Positions 33,862 through 46,999 are shown, numbered from the stretch's first letter. The stretch is 64,000 nucleotides of DNA from Ectobius pallidus (GCA_964059195.1 CAXKWD010000005.1:145601686-145665685), one strand, 5' to 3'. A program made the numbers and translations. Notes: generated by a model not told the origin, from the letters alone.

Positions 33862-34662
33862 ACAAAGAGGAAATGATTTGTGTTTATGAAATTCATTTAA
33901 GTTTTTCTTTTTGAAGCATTCCTCTTCATTATGAGAGTCATGTTTACAGTCTTTGCGCCACTTTTTCTTGGAACAATTAAGCCTTGTGTGACCACTTTCA
34001 CCACACCATCACCTTGTTTCCACTTGAATTTAGTTTGTGCTGCAAAGGCTACATTTTTCTCTTCAGTTTCTTTTGGCATATTGTGCTCTTCTTCTCTACA
34101 AAGTCTGGCTACAAGGTTATCAACAGTCTTCTGTTCTACAGGTGTAGATTCCCATGCACTAGAAAAGTAGCGATATTGTTCAGGTAATGATGACAAGATT
34201 TTAGCTTATTGTCAATTCTTCTGATATTTCTTGTTTGAATTGTTCAAGTTTGAAAACAATGTTTCTAAGATGACTTATGTTTTGCATGATATCTCTAGAT
34301 TTATCAAACTTATAACCATGAAAATTCGTTAGTAATTGTTGTTTTTGTTGAGTGGAGTCTTTTCGATACACTCCTTTCAATGCTTACATATCTTTGGCAT
34401 ATGCACATGTTAAAATATGATTTTTTACTGTTTTATCTATACTCCTAATGATATAGAATTATGCTTTAGCATCCATTGCTTTCCATGAATTAAGTTTTCC
34501 AGCATCGTTTTTAACATCACATAAGGCTTCATCACCACTCACGACGATGTCCCACAGTTGTCTAGCTTTCAGAAGAATTTGGATATCAAAATCCCACAGC
34601 TGAAATGTCTCAGCATTTATTAGCTTAGTCAAGTCGTTTAGTTCATGATCTTCAGCCGCCAT
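33862..34662 (-). pseudogene. copia gag remnant
   Basis: Starts MAAEDHELNDLTKLINAETF with ..WDFDIQILLKARQLWDIV, the N-terminal pattern of copia-type gag (W...M...L....LW..V). A later segment SSLPEQYRYFSSAWES matches the gag LP..Y..F mid-region. A CCHC knuckle is recognisable only in a shifted frame (CGESGHTRLNC, near 33990-34020). At least two frame breaks. Confidence 0.75.
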
Positions 34663-34782
34663 TTTGTCTTCGTTTCCATGTTCAGAATTGATGGTTGATG
34701 TTCCACATGCAACTGCTTTAATATTTGCACTGCTTTAATAGTTATTCCTATTTTGATTTCACCCTAAAAACATTTGGCGTTT

Positions 34783-34796
34783 CTGGGCCCATAACC
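34783..34796 (-). promoter_or_regulatory. copia primer-binding site
   Basis: Minus strand GGTTATGGGCCCAG, the sequence copia elements use to prime on an internal half of initiator tRNA-Met, lying directly after the end of the LTR (…AATCCTAACA). Confidence 0.75.
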
Positions 34797-34909
34797 TGTT
34801 AGGATTTGCTAGTGTGTCATGATGTGTAGTAGAAGTATTTCAATGTGGGCAGTAATAAAATCCAAACCATCTGCTGTGCTAAATCAAGCCTAAATGTATT
34901 CATGTCATG
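34797..34909 (-). mobile_element. copia 5' LTR, inner portion
   Basis: Begins on the plus strand with TGTTAGGATTTGC, i.e. ends in CA on the element strand next to the primer-binding site. The rest of the LTR is obscured by the adjoining inverted-repeat element at 34910-35298 and no second LTR was found, so its length cannot be set. Confidence 0.6.
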
Positions 34910-35298
34910 TTGGAGAGGGTGCTAGCAACAGCAGTTATGTTGGCAGGCAGGCATATCAATGGGTGCTTTGTCTTGTACCCATCAGTGCATATTGCAGGTT
35001 GCAAGCACTGAGAATGAGTATTGTGACAGTGCAACAGCAAAATCTGAAGTGTTTAAAACCAATCTGAAAACGATCAATGAACTTAAAGTGAGTATCATTA
35101 ATTATGTGCAGTCAATTATGCAAGAAACTTTAGTGAAAGTCTTCAACAATAGGTGTAAACGAGTTGAAGTCTGCCTGCAAGCATGAGGACAATACTTCCA
35201 GCGTCCTATGCTTGGCTATGGCGAGTACACATTTGACGGTTTGTTTTCATAAAAGCTCATGCCGCTAACATAATTGCTGTGGTTAGCACCCTCTCCAG
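34910..35298 (+). mobile_element. DNA-transposon deletion derivative with ~40-bp TIRs
   Basis: Left end TTGGAGAGGGTGCTA and right end (inverted) CTGGAGAGGGTGCTA; the inverted match continues through AGCA.TTATGTT.GC. CATG flanks both ends (34906-34909, 35299-35302), a possible 4-bp target duplication. Confidence 0.82.
34959..35186 (+). pseudogene. Transposase C-terminal remnant
   Basis: The frame encodes VFKTNLKTINELKVSIINYV and LVKVFNNRCKRVEVCLQA, resembling the last ~50 residues of insect DDE transposases (VY.TN...L.ELK..I......I....L..VW....R...C). The catalytic domain is absent. Confidence 0.6.
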
Positions 35299-36080
35299 CA
35301 TGTAGCCGCTGTGGAGCAAGTTCCCTGTAGCACTGTACCTTTGTGATGAGTTAAAAAATGTTCCATTGGTACACATCATTTCTGTATTAAAATAAAACTT
35401 TTAAATAATATGTGTAATTAAATTACATGATTCAAAACAAAACATTTCAATTAGACTTACATGAAAATTTTAAAATGTAACTTTGATCATTTCCTGTATG
35501 TCCTTCATATGTTGTACTAATGAGTAGTAATATTTGAATCATATTAGTGCAAAATAATTAAGAATGTAAAGTATCAAGTTGGTTTTTATGTTCTACAAGT
35601 TGCTTACATTTTATTTAGAAAATATAATCACATTTTATATCATTTGACATGTTTATACAGACCTACCATACTAATTTTACATTGAAAATATAAAAAAAGA
35701 GTGCTACAGTTAATGTAACTGATGTACAGATAAGAGAAAGAGAGGAGAGGCAGAAACAGACACAGATAGAGAGAGGAAAAAATAATTGGATTCCTTAAAG
35801 GCTCTCTAGATTTCTGAAGATCATCATAAGTTTCTCATAAGTTTGTGATAAGATTCTCTTAATGTTTCTGAGAAAAGAGGTAGTCCATTGTAGTTCCTTT
35901 GTGTGGTGTACCGGTATTGAAATTTTACATGTATGCTGAGGGTTTATCACCTTTCTTTTATTTCTTTTATAAGATTTCTCATTGCTTCATAAAGATTGGA
36001 AGATGTCAAATTATCAATTCATACAAAGAAATCTGAGAAGTGAAATAAAAGAAAGACAGAATTATTTTATATTTTAAGTA
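35299..36080. other. Intergenic, purine-rich tract
   Basis: A GA-rich stretch lies at about 35728-35780. Nothing else supportable. Confidence 0.4.
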
Positions 36081-36584
36081 CAATAAAACCCCTTTTCAGC
36101 ATATCTCAAGGGGCCTGAATGTCTTTTCTTAAATAAGGATTTTCTTAAAATGGGACTTGCCTCAAATGAATAAAAAATGCACTGAGTATCCAGACTGTAA
36201 TTTACATTAATAATATGATTCAACAAATGCTTCAACACAAGGGGCAATAAAGTGGCCTCAAGAAGTTTAAGAATTCAAAAGCAGAAATTCATCAATATTT
36301 AAGATTATATCACTGCACCTAGAGTCTATACAACTGTTAATAAATCTATTCTATTCTACATACCGGTACTGATAAAGATTAATTTTCTCTCAAATGTCAA
36401 GTTATTTGAAGTCAGCAGATGCAATCAAAAGGTGACTTCTCTTTTTCTGTGTTTATTGAGCTAGATTTGTTTCACCAGTTTAGAAATTCACTATTACAGA
36501 GTAAAAACTGCAAGTTCTCAAAATATTTATTCCTTATAAACCAAAATTCCTTTAAAATGGGAACACTAAAACAGGGTTTTACTG
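36081..36584. mobile_element. Candidate TA-target MITE
   Basis: Left terminus TA|CAATAAAACCCC, right terminus GGGTTTTACTG|TA; the inverted match is short (about 14 of 19) and the interior is AT-rich without coding sequence. Confidence 0.5.
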
Positions 36585-39500
36585 TAGGTTCCAATAGTGG
36601 ATCAGTTAAGATCATTAATTTAATTTTTCACTTATTTTCATCTCCTATAACCATAGCCTACGATTGGATTTACATGACTGCAGTATACTGGAATTTGTTT
36701 TTAAGTTATAAGGTTCGCTTCAGGTAATAAGTTTACTACCTATATTTGTAGATTATATCTGAAATGGAAGCTATTCATGGGATATTTAATTTTTTTTATT
36801 TTTATTTATGTTTAGGTGAATTTGTGATAGAAATAATTTTTTACCAAGTACAAAGTCTTCCATATTATTAACGGTCAGCAGGAAAATCACATAAGAAGAC
36901 TGCATTGGTCTTTTTACCTCATTTAAGTAATGATAGTACAGAGTATTTAATCTGCATTTCAGTTAACAATTTCAATATTTAAGCCTGAATTCAGCCTGTT
37001 CACATTTCAAAATAAATAATCAGTATGTTACATTGAAATTAATAAATTTTTATAAAGATATTTTTAATTTATGTGTCTAATGTATCTAGGAAATAAAATG
37101 GAGAACTGATACCAGCAGTTAAACCTTTTTCTTATTTTATAAAAGTCCAGGCAATTTCAATGTATTTACATCTTCTTCAGGGCATCTTGGCAGAAATGCA
37201 GATGCATAAGTAATTAAAACTTAAAATCAGCAATATATTTCAGTCATGTCATTATGGCTATATTGTAGTTTATTCTATTCACACGTGTTACATGAACAAT
37301 ACTGCTGAGGAAAGGTTGTAATAATTTTAACTAATATAAGAATGTAAGTATAAAATTTACAAGATATCCTGCTGATACTACAGAGAGATTATTTTAAAAT
37401 GTTCCGAAAGTGCATGGTCCAGCAGCCTGGAAGCAAGTCGTCGGACGGTAAAGGCAATCCTGTGGCACATCACAAAGATAATATCTCTGTATATGTACTA
37501 GGAATAAGCAGTACTTTGCTTCATTTAATACATTATACCTTCCAATTATTTCAATTGAGATTAAATAAAAACCTTTATAAATGCAACAACAAATCACATT
37601 TAGATTAAGAACAAAGTAACAAATCACTCAATAATAACGAATATTCAAGCCTTCAACAATTTATGGGCATTTTTGAACAATACTAAAGATTAGATCTTCC
37701 ATTTATTTTGGCAGGAAATAAATATAACGTTCACAATTCTTCCTAATATACATTCCATTTCAGACACAGTCCTACTTCAAGAATTAAATTAAAGGAATAC
37801 AATAAGCATATTATTGTTATTATTATTATTATTATTACTATTTTTATTATTTAAAAATATACCATTAAATAGGTACCAATTGTAGGCCTAACATTCTAAA
37901 GGGATCTATTGGAGGTACATTCATATGTGTGTATCGTACTAAAAGGGCTCTGTCATAGGTCAGGTGCAAGTGACTCATTCATATGCCGACAGATGGTGTT
38001 CGAGCATTGTGCTTGCAGCATTTGGTAGTTTTTTCCTACATTATCTCTGAAAGTAGTTTTTAGTGCTTAGACTCTTTAGAACATAGGTCTACAATTGTTG
38101 TAGGCTTAGCCACGGAATTAAGAAATACAAAATATTAAAGCATTGTTCTATAATATTATTATTTTGCTGTCTTACTTTGACAGTAAGAATAATTTCATTA
38201 TTCAGTGCATTAAATTATAATACAGTCAAATGTCTGCAAATACTGCAAACTACAAACGAAGATTGATGTAATGATAAACCCACGTTTAGCAATATTTTCC
38301 ATTGGTCCTGGCAAATCCCTATCTTAATAATGTTAAACGTAACTAACTACAACGATGAAGATATTTTGGAAACAAACTTTTATAGCAATATTTTTAGGTT
38401 CAATCGTTATTGCAAACCATTATCATTAGCCTGTGGATGTGGCCTGATAACTGTTACATTTCTTAGAAATTCCACAAGAGGAAGATTTGTAGGGGGTGGA
38501 AATTAGAGTAATTGAAAGTAAAATCACCCCTTATCACCGGTACCGGTACATGTCAAAAACATCCAGTGAGTTCCATTGCTACTTCAACATGCACAGCATG
38601 TGTAGTTAAAATACCCATTTGATCATATGGTTTTAGTTTTCCCTTAGCTATGTGGCAAATTTGCTATCTTTTTTCTTCCTTTTTCCAGCTTCTATAAATC
38701 TGAAATGTCTGGCATATGCCTAAGCACAAACCTAGGCATGTTGTGCAATGTTTAATTAGTCTGTGAAGTAATTTTTCAATCTGTAAAGTATCTATGGTTA
38801 TCATTCAACAGTAATCAGTAAGTTTAGAAACAAAATTACCAGTATTTTAAGATCTGGATTTGTGATCCGTTATGTTCTGTTTCTTTGCATATCTGTTTTT
38901 ATTATCCTATAGATCACAAAATATTCTACATGTAGCCTTCCTATTATGTAGTATATTACAGCCCCTCTTACAACAATAGCCTCCATGCAGCAATATTATA
39001 ATCTGCTAGGACCCAGGGCCCAAAGCTATCACTATACTGAGGTTTGACTGTAGCAGCATAGCAGAATTCCACTCCTCCACAGAAATCCCAAAATGGGACC
39101 AATTAATGGATATAACAAAAAATGTTACGATACTTGTGGATAGTTGATGGGAAATTTGAAATGAAGGGTACAGGGAGAAATAGTGTTGTTCAACATTTTA
39201 CAAAATTGTCAGGAAAATTTTTTAAAAATTTATTTATACAGAGAGCCTACTGTTTGTCAGCTCTGTGTTCATAGAAAATTGCATACAATTAATAATTTAA
39301 TAGTAAACATGTTGATAAGGTGATATTAATGATAAAATTGATCATTTTGACAAAAGAACAAATAACACATCACGACTACAAAAATTTTTTGTCGGGAAAG
39401 AGGCCCATTATATGGGATTATTATTTTCCCATTCTCTAAATTTAGCATGAAAGTTGAACAGATTAATTAGGATATTTACTTTATTTTGTGAAAATTTGTG

Positions 39501-42353
39501 TTATTCTAAACATATTAACATTCCTTTAGAGGTTCCATAATGTCTGAAGAATCCATTTTATGAGTAAACTCTAAACAACCGAACACAAAACCACACAATA
39601 ATATTGCAGCCTCCTGAGATTTATTAAAACTGAAGAATAGTGAGCTATTACCAGCTGCTAATTATTGCATATAGGTGGGAGGAGGAACATTCATACCTTG
39701 ACTGAATTATTTGAATGATGCAATGCATGTCCACCACGCACGAGAGAAAATAAAGTAATGAGCTCCTTTTTTCAATGGGAAATATTGAATAGAGCCATCT
39801 TTCACTCTATGTCATTTCTCCTTTTATCAATTTCTCTGGAGGGAGCCCCTCCTTTCACAACATGAATACCATTAATGAATCTTCAAGTACCATTAAGAAG
39901 CAACAGATGGTGTTAATATCTCCGTTTTGGTAAATATTGCAACAAGCCCTTTTATTTCCCTGTATCCTTCAAATGGTTAGAAATTTCAAGTGCTTTGTTT
40001 AGATACTATTTTTAGTACCGGTATAGTAATTTATCAGCGTTCAATGATAATATCTAGCAGGAATTTCAAGATATAGCAGTGTGAGTTACTAAGAGTCGAC
40101 TTCATTTAGATTCTTATAAGCAGGATTGCTAAGCCTATCATAGTCCTCTGCCAGAACCCAACAGATCAGCAAATTATATTAAAAGCAGTGCTCTTTTCTG
40201 TCATTACAAACTGGAATGCATACCGGTAAAGTTTTAGGGTACATTTTTAAAATGCACTTTTTAAAAAAACTTCTATTTTTACTGATAAATGTGAACATTG
40301 CTTTTCCCAAATGGACTTAATATCTACTCCAACAAGAGCCTCTATTATTATTTTGAAGACTGAACATACATAGGGCGAGTTTTTAAAATCATTGATGGAT
40401 CGAGCCATGTATTCATACTTCCATCAGAACATTGTAAAATCATGAATGAATCAGATGATTTGTGATGTTTTCCATCAGATTCATCAGGCTTCAATGACCA
40501 ATGATTCAGATGCATTCTTCCTGTGTATGGTATCTCTACACAGCCTCCCGTCACCTGCAAGGTCTTCTGGGACACGTTTGACAGAGCTCACCCTTATTCA
40601 ACCAATCAGAAGAGACCGTTGCAAAGTTATGTTTTATGTTTGGATCTAACAGCCAATTAGAACCCTTCGTATGGGGACAAACTAAGGTTTTGACTAAATT
40701 ATCTTTAGGCCTTCTTACTGTACCTAATGCACCCTGAGATGTGTGTATGCTTGCTTATTCCTCAGAGACCCTTCGACCTAGAGTTCTGAAATTTTCACCA
40801 TACATTCCCCACAATATGGGAGTGTCTGGCTCAAATTTCACCCTGTTAGTGTAGTCAGTTTTAATTTTGTTAAGGATATTTGTTGTGCTTTATACATTTG
40901 TGTACAGTCATAGTGTAGACCGCATACAGTGTATTCTTGCACTGTACAGATTGCATATAACATCCTATAACAGTGGGGTTTCTACTTGTAACATTGTGAG
41001 TGCATCAGTCTTTCTTATTTTGGAACATCAGTGTTGTGTGATATTTTCCCATGATCTATTGTGTTATAAGTAAGGGAATTAACTTTTTTTTTTATTGGTA
41101 TTGCCAATACTTAATTATTGGAGCGAGATAATAGAAAATCCTACCCAATTTCACCTCCTAAGCCCTGTCCAATTTTCCTCTAAATCTGATTTGGTGGTTT
41201 CTTCTCTTGTTGAATGTGCAGGAAATAAGTAATATTGATATAAGATTTTGCTGAAGATAGAGTAAGCCTACTGGTAAACATAAAAAAAAAAGCACGGATT
41301 AAAAGAGAACCTATCTGTTTATTTACCAATCCCTCCAATGTCTCTCCTCCTTTAACCAAAACAGTCCAGCTGTAAATAAAGGGGAACTCATGGGAAATGA
41401 GGTAAAATGCTCTCGGCAGACTGTTTCTTTTGGGAAAAAAATATAATTGCCAACCTTCACGAGCTTATTATAAAATGTTATTGCTTTACATATTTTGTGT
41501 AATTGCTAATTCAGCAGAAGATGTGTATTATTCAGTGATTTCCTTACTTCAGTAGTTACATATATTGCTAGCCAGTATTGGTGTTCAAGCATAAAATTAT
41601 TGATGCCAAATTTTGAGTCTTAAATATCAGCTGTTGATTCATACGTTTTACTCGAATCTCGATGTTACCTATGTTACATATTTTTCATTTTGCTGAAGGC
41701 TGGCAAAGCAAATAAGGAGACCATTGGCAGCCTGCTAATTGGAATTGTTTGATCCATCACTGTCAGCAGAGAACTAAATTTCTGGGTTTTAGCATCACAT
41801 TTCAAACTATCAGTTGAAAAAATAATTTCATTATACATATTAATAAAAAATATAGAGTATAGAATTGATTGTACTGTCAGAAATAGATTCTGAAATGATT
41901 TTGGTACCGGTATTTGTTTTCTTCATTAGATCTAAAGGTTCTGGCAGTAGGATTGAAAAGTACAGTAAAATTATTTCTTCCTAGCCGTACTCAGAGGAAT
42001 GCGCAGTAGCATGGAAATATATTGAAATATTGTCATTTGAAGGGATGATGATTCATTCATACCCTAAGCTTTAGGACAGTTACATTATGCTGATTAAGCA
42101 TACGGCTACAGCTGGCATGACTCGCAGGAGGGGAAGATGGCTTGAATTCAACTCCCACCTCTGAATGCCCTTCCCCTGAAACGTGTTTCTCCGCTGCCAG
42201 GAAGAAATAATTTCACTGTATGTACATAATTTATTATAAGGTTCTTTCTGTCAGACTCTCTACTAAATGTCCTTTACCATGAATTAATGCTTTTTATCTT
42301 TTTTATTGCTTAAAAAGGAGTTTTTAAATTTTTTTTACATTATTATACTATTT
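36585..42353. other. Long AT-rich stretch, no gene seen
   Basis: No exon, transposon protein or SINE head recognised in 5.8 kb. A (TTA)n tract lies at about 37815-37850. Four TACCGGTA octamers fall here (38541, 40016, 40221, 41905) and one TAGGCCTA (37883). Confidence 0.4.
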
Positions 42354-42665
42354 GAAGAGCGTTTTTTCAAAAGCCGATATCTACATGGATGGCTCAGTGC
42401 CAGAGGTGAAAGGGCCATCAAGAAAGGTGCTAATATTTGTGTGTATTGACCAGCAAAGATCGTATTTTATCTATGCCAAACATGACTAGCAGCCATTACT
42501 TTGTCTGTAACTGATACAGCAAGGCTGTTTGTCATGTTTGGCTTAGATAGAATACGATCTTTGCTGGTCAATACACACAAATATTAGCACTTTTCTTGAT
42601 GGTACTTAGTCACCTCTGGCACTGAGTCATCAATGTAGATATCAGCTTTTGAAAAAACGCTCTTC
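42354..42665. mobile_element. Foldback element, 312 bp
   Basis: Left arm GAAGAGCGTTTTTTCAAAAGC, right arm GCTTTTGAAAAAACGCTCTTC, arms about 140 bp each, including CGATCTTTGCTGG and its mirror CCAGCAAAGATCG, around a short unpaired centre near 42500-42525. Confidence 0.9.
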
Positions 42666-44821
42666 ATTTACTATCAGTTATCACACTAATTCCAATAATT
42701 ATTATAATGATGTTGGTGCATTACATTAGGTCTTCCTCAGATACATTTTACATATTATTTTTAAGCATAAGGGGGATTCAACATTACTAAATACATACTG
42801 TTGACGTATTGTGACAAACCAAACGGCCTAAACAATATCGTTATTAACTATGACTTGCCAGTACTTTTTTGCAGGAAAAATATAATTTATTATTGTATTA
42901 ATGATACAAAATCTTCTGTAATGCTTGATGACATAATGTTAATGAATTATCCACATATTGAAAGCAAATCTATTACTGCATTACAAAACTGTTTTCAATT
43001 TGAGAGATCTATGGATTGCTCTAATACGATTGTAGGGATTTTATTTTTATATTCAAAGAATGTTATGCAGATTTTGTTTTGCTTTGAATCTGAAGCATCG
43101 ATGACTAATAATTGTTACAATACACATAATAATTGCATAAAAGTTGTATTGCACTGTATTGTATTATATTGCTGGCAAAGAAGTGTTAACATTAGTTGAC
43201 AAGCAATTGTTTATTGTTTTGTATTAATATTGTCTCATAGAAGGAGGTGTTTCGTTGTATGTTTATATGTTATTATAATTATATGAACATGTAATATAAA
43301 ATTGTTCACTATATCAAATGATTTTAATACCTTGACAATAAAGATAAATATATCTTCACTCCTGCCTTTCTCTTACACTCTTTTCTTTCTTCCAGCAAAT
43401 TATTCTACAGTGATCATTATATACAGTGTAATATAAAAGAATTAAATTCTGCTTGCTGCTACTTCAGTTGTTGTTAAGTTACCGTACTACAGGTATCAGT
43501 GGCATATTCCTATTTGAAAACCAGGGGTACCTCTGTTCCTTGTAGAACACAAGGACATGCTTTGAAAAATCCTTGTTTATCACAGTTTTATAACACGAAT
43601 AAACTAATCATAATTTTAATTAGACACTTAACGTTCCACAAATTCAAAATTTCACATTTCTAGCACATATACGTATCACGCACTTGCATCATAACAAGAA
43701 ATTGCTTCTACTTGCAAAGGGAACCATTCGCCCGAGCAGCAACTACATTACCTATTCACTTATTGGAAACATTGCACAGGTGGCAGGAGCAGTGTGCTGA
43801 TTTCTGTGAAGAAAGTAAACTGACTGCACGAGCTACCATTATCCTGCAGCATTGTCATGTCAAAAAACTGCTTCATTTCAAGAGCTATGTGTACATCTGC
43901 TCTGGGGGAAGCCAAGAATGGATAAAAGGATGATTATTGTTTGTATACCATGTGTTAAAACTCTAATAAGATGTTATTTATTTTGTATATGCTTTTCTTG
44001 GCCTACCGCTGATAGCTGACAGGTATATCAGATTCAGATTCAGTTATTTGCTTTATCATAGTAGGCCTATCAGCTACATTAGGATCATCACCACCAATGC
44101 CACCGCTAATATCATCACTTTGTAATTTAGGCCTAGGCCTACATAGGGTTTCTGCAGTGATTTTCATCAGTCGCAAGTTTGTACCCAGCTAAGTAATATG
44201 TTCTTGCAGGGATCACCAACTATTTGTAATTATCCAAAAGAGTCAGCTACATAACCACAAATTCTTGGATCGAAGCTTTGCATATATAGGCCTAATCATG
44301 AAAAGGCTGTTAAGCTCTATCCTTAATGTGCAGTCAGTAGTTGGTAGTTGGTAATCATAATCAAAGTAACTTATAATGTCTGGTGAGTAATGAATGCCAT
44401 TCACAACTTGCAGTTGCAATCAACACTTGGTAGTCAGCAGTTTATAAATTCATCTTCCACTACCAACTGCATGACTACAAGTTATATATTACAAGATTGA
44501 ATACTATTTACTAGTGCAAATAAATAGATTAGGTTAATACGAGAAAATAAGATGTTTTAATAACATGCATTAATCAATCCGTCCACGTTTTTGTTACAGT
44601 AGGCCCATAATATTTTCCTAACCTCAATGTTGACTGCCCATTGTGCTGCTCCCAAGTGGATGACTGCAACTGATGACTGCGCATTATGGATAGAGCGCTT
44701 TACATATTCGTACTTGCTGGATCAATGATGATCATAACCTATAATTCTGTCTACACCAGCAAAAAATCTACAGGTTTAGGTAGCTTACTGGAAAATAGAT
44801 TAAATTCATTTTTCCCCTCAG
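42666..44821. other. Intergenic, no gene seen
   Basis: A 132-residue frame at 42801-43199 has AT-driven composition and no domain. TAGGCCTA occurs four times between 44062 and 44294, two of them overlapping at 44128-44141. Confidence 0.4.
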
Positions 44822-45410
44822 CAATGGGTTTCTCTATGACCTTGTAATCTTACATGCTGTTTATTGACTACTTCTGCAATTGCATGCTATTTTCAGCATT
44901 AATTAAGCTGTTACAGTTATGGGTGATTATTGCTACAAAATGGTCGCCACGTTTCATGCACTGAAATGCCGTTTCCATGATAATTTCTACAAATATCAAT
45001 ATTTCTGAGTAATTATTTTATCTATCTATTTATTAATATCATGTGAACAACACTGTCTACAATCATTGATTTAACATTAATAGTTTATTTTTAAAACACC
45101 GGTAATATTTTTACTCTAGAAGAAAATGTAAAAATTACTCCATGGATTTTGTACATATTCCAAAGACTGTAGAAGATGATGTTCATATTTTATTTAAAAA
45201 TAGATAGAGAAAAGAATCTCTCAGAAATATTGACATTTTTAGAAATTATCATGGAAATGCCATTTCAGTACACGAAACATGGCTGCCATTTTGTAACCAT
45301 AATTACCTGTACCAGTGTAATGGGTTCTGAAAAAAGTAGGCCTATGTAATTGTTGAAGAAGGATATAAAGAGCATAGCAGATTACAAGGTTACAGAGCAA
45401 TATTCATTGC
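44822..45410. mobile_element. Foldback element, ~590 bp
   Basis: Arms 44822-45008 and about 45227-45410 are inverted repeats at roughly 75 percent identity: GCAATG..TT.CTCT...CCTTGTAATCT, ACAAAATGG..GCCA.GTTTC, TTTCCATGATAATTTCTA and ATATTTCTGAG all recur mirrored. Confidence 0.82.
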
Positions 45411-45538
45411 GGAGAAGATGTAATGAATTGCACCTACGTCTCAGTGCCCAAACCTTTGTCCCCCCTTAGTTGCTTTGTAATAAAATTTTACATGTAAAGC
45501 ACACAGTACCTAACTCTTTTCAGTAATTTTAAATTTAT

Positions 45539-45804
45539 TAGTAATTGTGTACCTGACCTTACAAAGGGGCTAAGTGCCAAAATTAAGTTTCTGAGATAAT
45601 CAACAATCCTTGTAAAGAAATAGCATTGGTCCTTACATGCGGTGCTCTCTCTCGAGCAACTGTGCAACCACACTATTATTAATTTCACTTAGCGCTTTTG
45701 TAGGCCAATGCAGGATGCCATGAACCACCATTGTATAGTAAAATGTCATTTTTTTTTAAATTTGGTGGTTAGCCCCCTTTGTAAGGTCAAGTACACAATT
45801 AGTA
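45539..45804. mobile_element. MITE with ~35-bp terminal inverted repeats
   Basis: Left TAGTAATTGTGTACCTGACC..., right (inverted) TACTAATTGTGTACTTGACC..., both running on through TTACAAAGGGG and GCTAA. Interior 190 bp non-coding; the small minus frame spanning it is by-product. Confidence 0.88.
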
Positions 45805-46003
45805 TTAATTTCATGGAATATTGTATAATTTCATATAAATTGTATAAATTTTCACAATGATACTGGGATTGGTTGTAAAGACGAGACCAAACAAATGAAA
45901 ATTATTATTTTGAACAAACACTGCTGTTACCTAAATACAGTGAAACTATATAATTTTATAGGATACTTTTCGATCAATGATCATTTCTTGCAGTGCAATA
46001 TTG

Positions 46004-46640
46004 CAAATACGCTTTATCGGATTTTCATGAAACCTGGTATACGCATTTATAACGTCCATGGGTTGAAGCCTATTGGTATTGGACCAAATTGGTTGACTGG
46101 TACCAGAGTAATGTCCAATTTAGCACCTATTCTATGGTAGTATATTAGAAAGAACTTATCAAATGCAAATCAATTATCAAGACAACATATTGTTTTAGAA
46201 TATTCATATACTGGTTTGGAAGTTGCAATACATTTAGTTTTAAGAAATAACACTACTACATACGCTCATCAAACTAGACCATTTAACCGAGCGAGGTGGC
46301 TGAGATGGTAACGTCTTGGAGTTGCATTCTGGAGGTCCCTGGTTCAAATCCCATAGCTGGACAATTTGACGGAGATTTTTTTTATGTGAGTGTGTGATTG
46401 TCAAGATATCACAGATCTGTATACTTCTGCTGATACTGGACGATTTTAATCTTATTAAGAAAGCTCGACCTCTGTTCTTCTGTAAGCCCTGCTTAATGAA
46501 TCGATCTGGAGCTTAACTCGGAAATTGATTAAAAATACCTTATTTTCTGCACATCATAATTGCAATTATTACTAATTAAACAAAAGTATTCTGGCACTTT
46601 GTTATCTCAGTTTACCTGATTTTTTATCAATGTTTAAATT
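46004..46640 (-). repeat. Dispersed repeat R1, copy 3
   Basis: Inverted relative to copies 1 and 2, carrying the same blocks, a single 3' unit and a SINE at the same internal position as copy 1. Confidence 0.85.
46281..46460 (+). repeat. tRNA-derived SINE S3 inside R1 copy 3
   Basis: CGAGGTGGCTGAGATGGTAACG (A box) and GGTCCCTGGTTCAAATCCC (B box), then a ~100-bp tail. Flanked by AAACTAGACC (46271-46280) and AAGCTCGACC (46461-46470), a decayed target duplication. Confidence 0.8.
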
Positions 46641-46999
46641 AGATGAATTGGTGCAATTAATTATTTATTGATTTGAGGTATTTTTTTTTGTTAGGTGAAC
46701 AATAAAATGTATTTTCTTAAAATACTGTTTGGTATTTTAACATTAAGATACTTGTACTTATGTTGATATTTTCCATTACAACACTTTCAACATATGCAAT
46801 ACCATACTTGCATGTGTTTTTTTATTTTTTTACTTTCAAAATGGTTGCTTCTAGAATGTGCTTCATTGTAAGCTGTAACGCTATACATGATATAAATAAA
46901 TAATTAATGAAAGTAAAATGTAAACAAAAATTATACATACTTACTTAGTTGCAATAGGCAATTCCTAAGCAAGCTAAAGGAATATTATCTATTTTATGG
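46641..46999. other. Intergenic, no gene seen
   Basis: AT-rich with homopolymer T runs; nothing supportable. Confidence 0.4.

Larger units (their letters stand above)
31700..34796 (-). mobile_element. Ty1/copia-like retrotransposon relic
   Basis: Minus-strand order: primer-binding site, gag, zinc-knuckle region, aspartic protease, integrase zinc domain, integrase core and integrase C-terminus, the copia arrangement with integrase before reverse transcriptase. Reverse transcriptase, RNase H and the 3' LTR are missing; recognisable sequence ends near 31700. A LINE 3' end interrupts the integrase (about 31990-32575). Frameshifts and stops occur throughout. Confidence 0.88.

Noticed and set aside
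38224..39050. Possible TIR element with CAGTCAAA ends
   Set aside because: Only about eight terminal bases match; beyond that the two sides diverge, so chance is likely.
42801..43199. 132-residue plus-strand reading frame
   Set aside because: AT-driven composition, Cys/Asn/Ile-rich, no family resemblance, no neighbours.
43712..43933. 73-residue frame that looks less AT-biased
   Set aside because: No recognised domain, no splice signals or frame partner; insufficient for an exon call.
46285..46365. tRNA gene
   Set aside because: A and B boxes are good but there is no pairing acceptor stem and the same sequence recurs with a SINE tail elsewhere.
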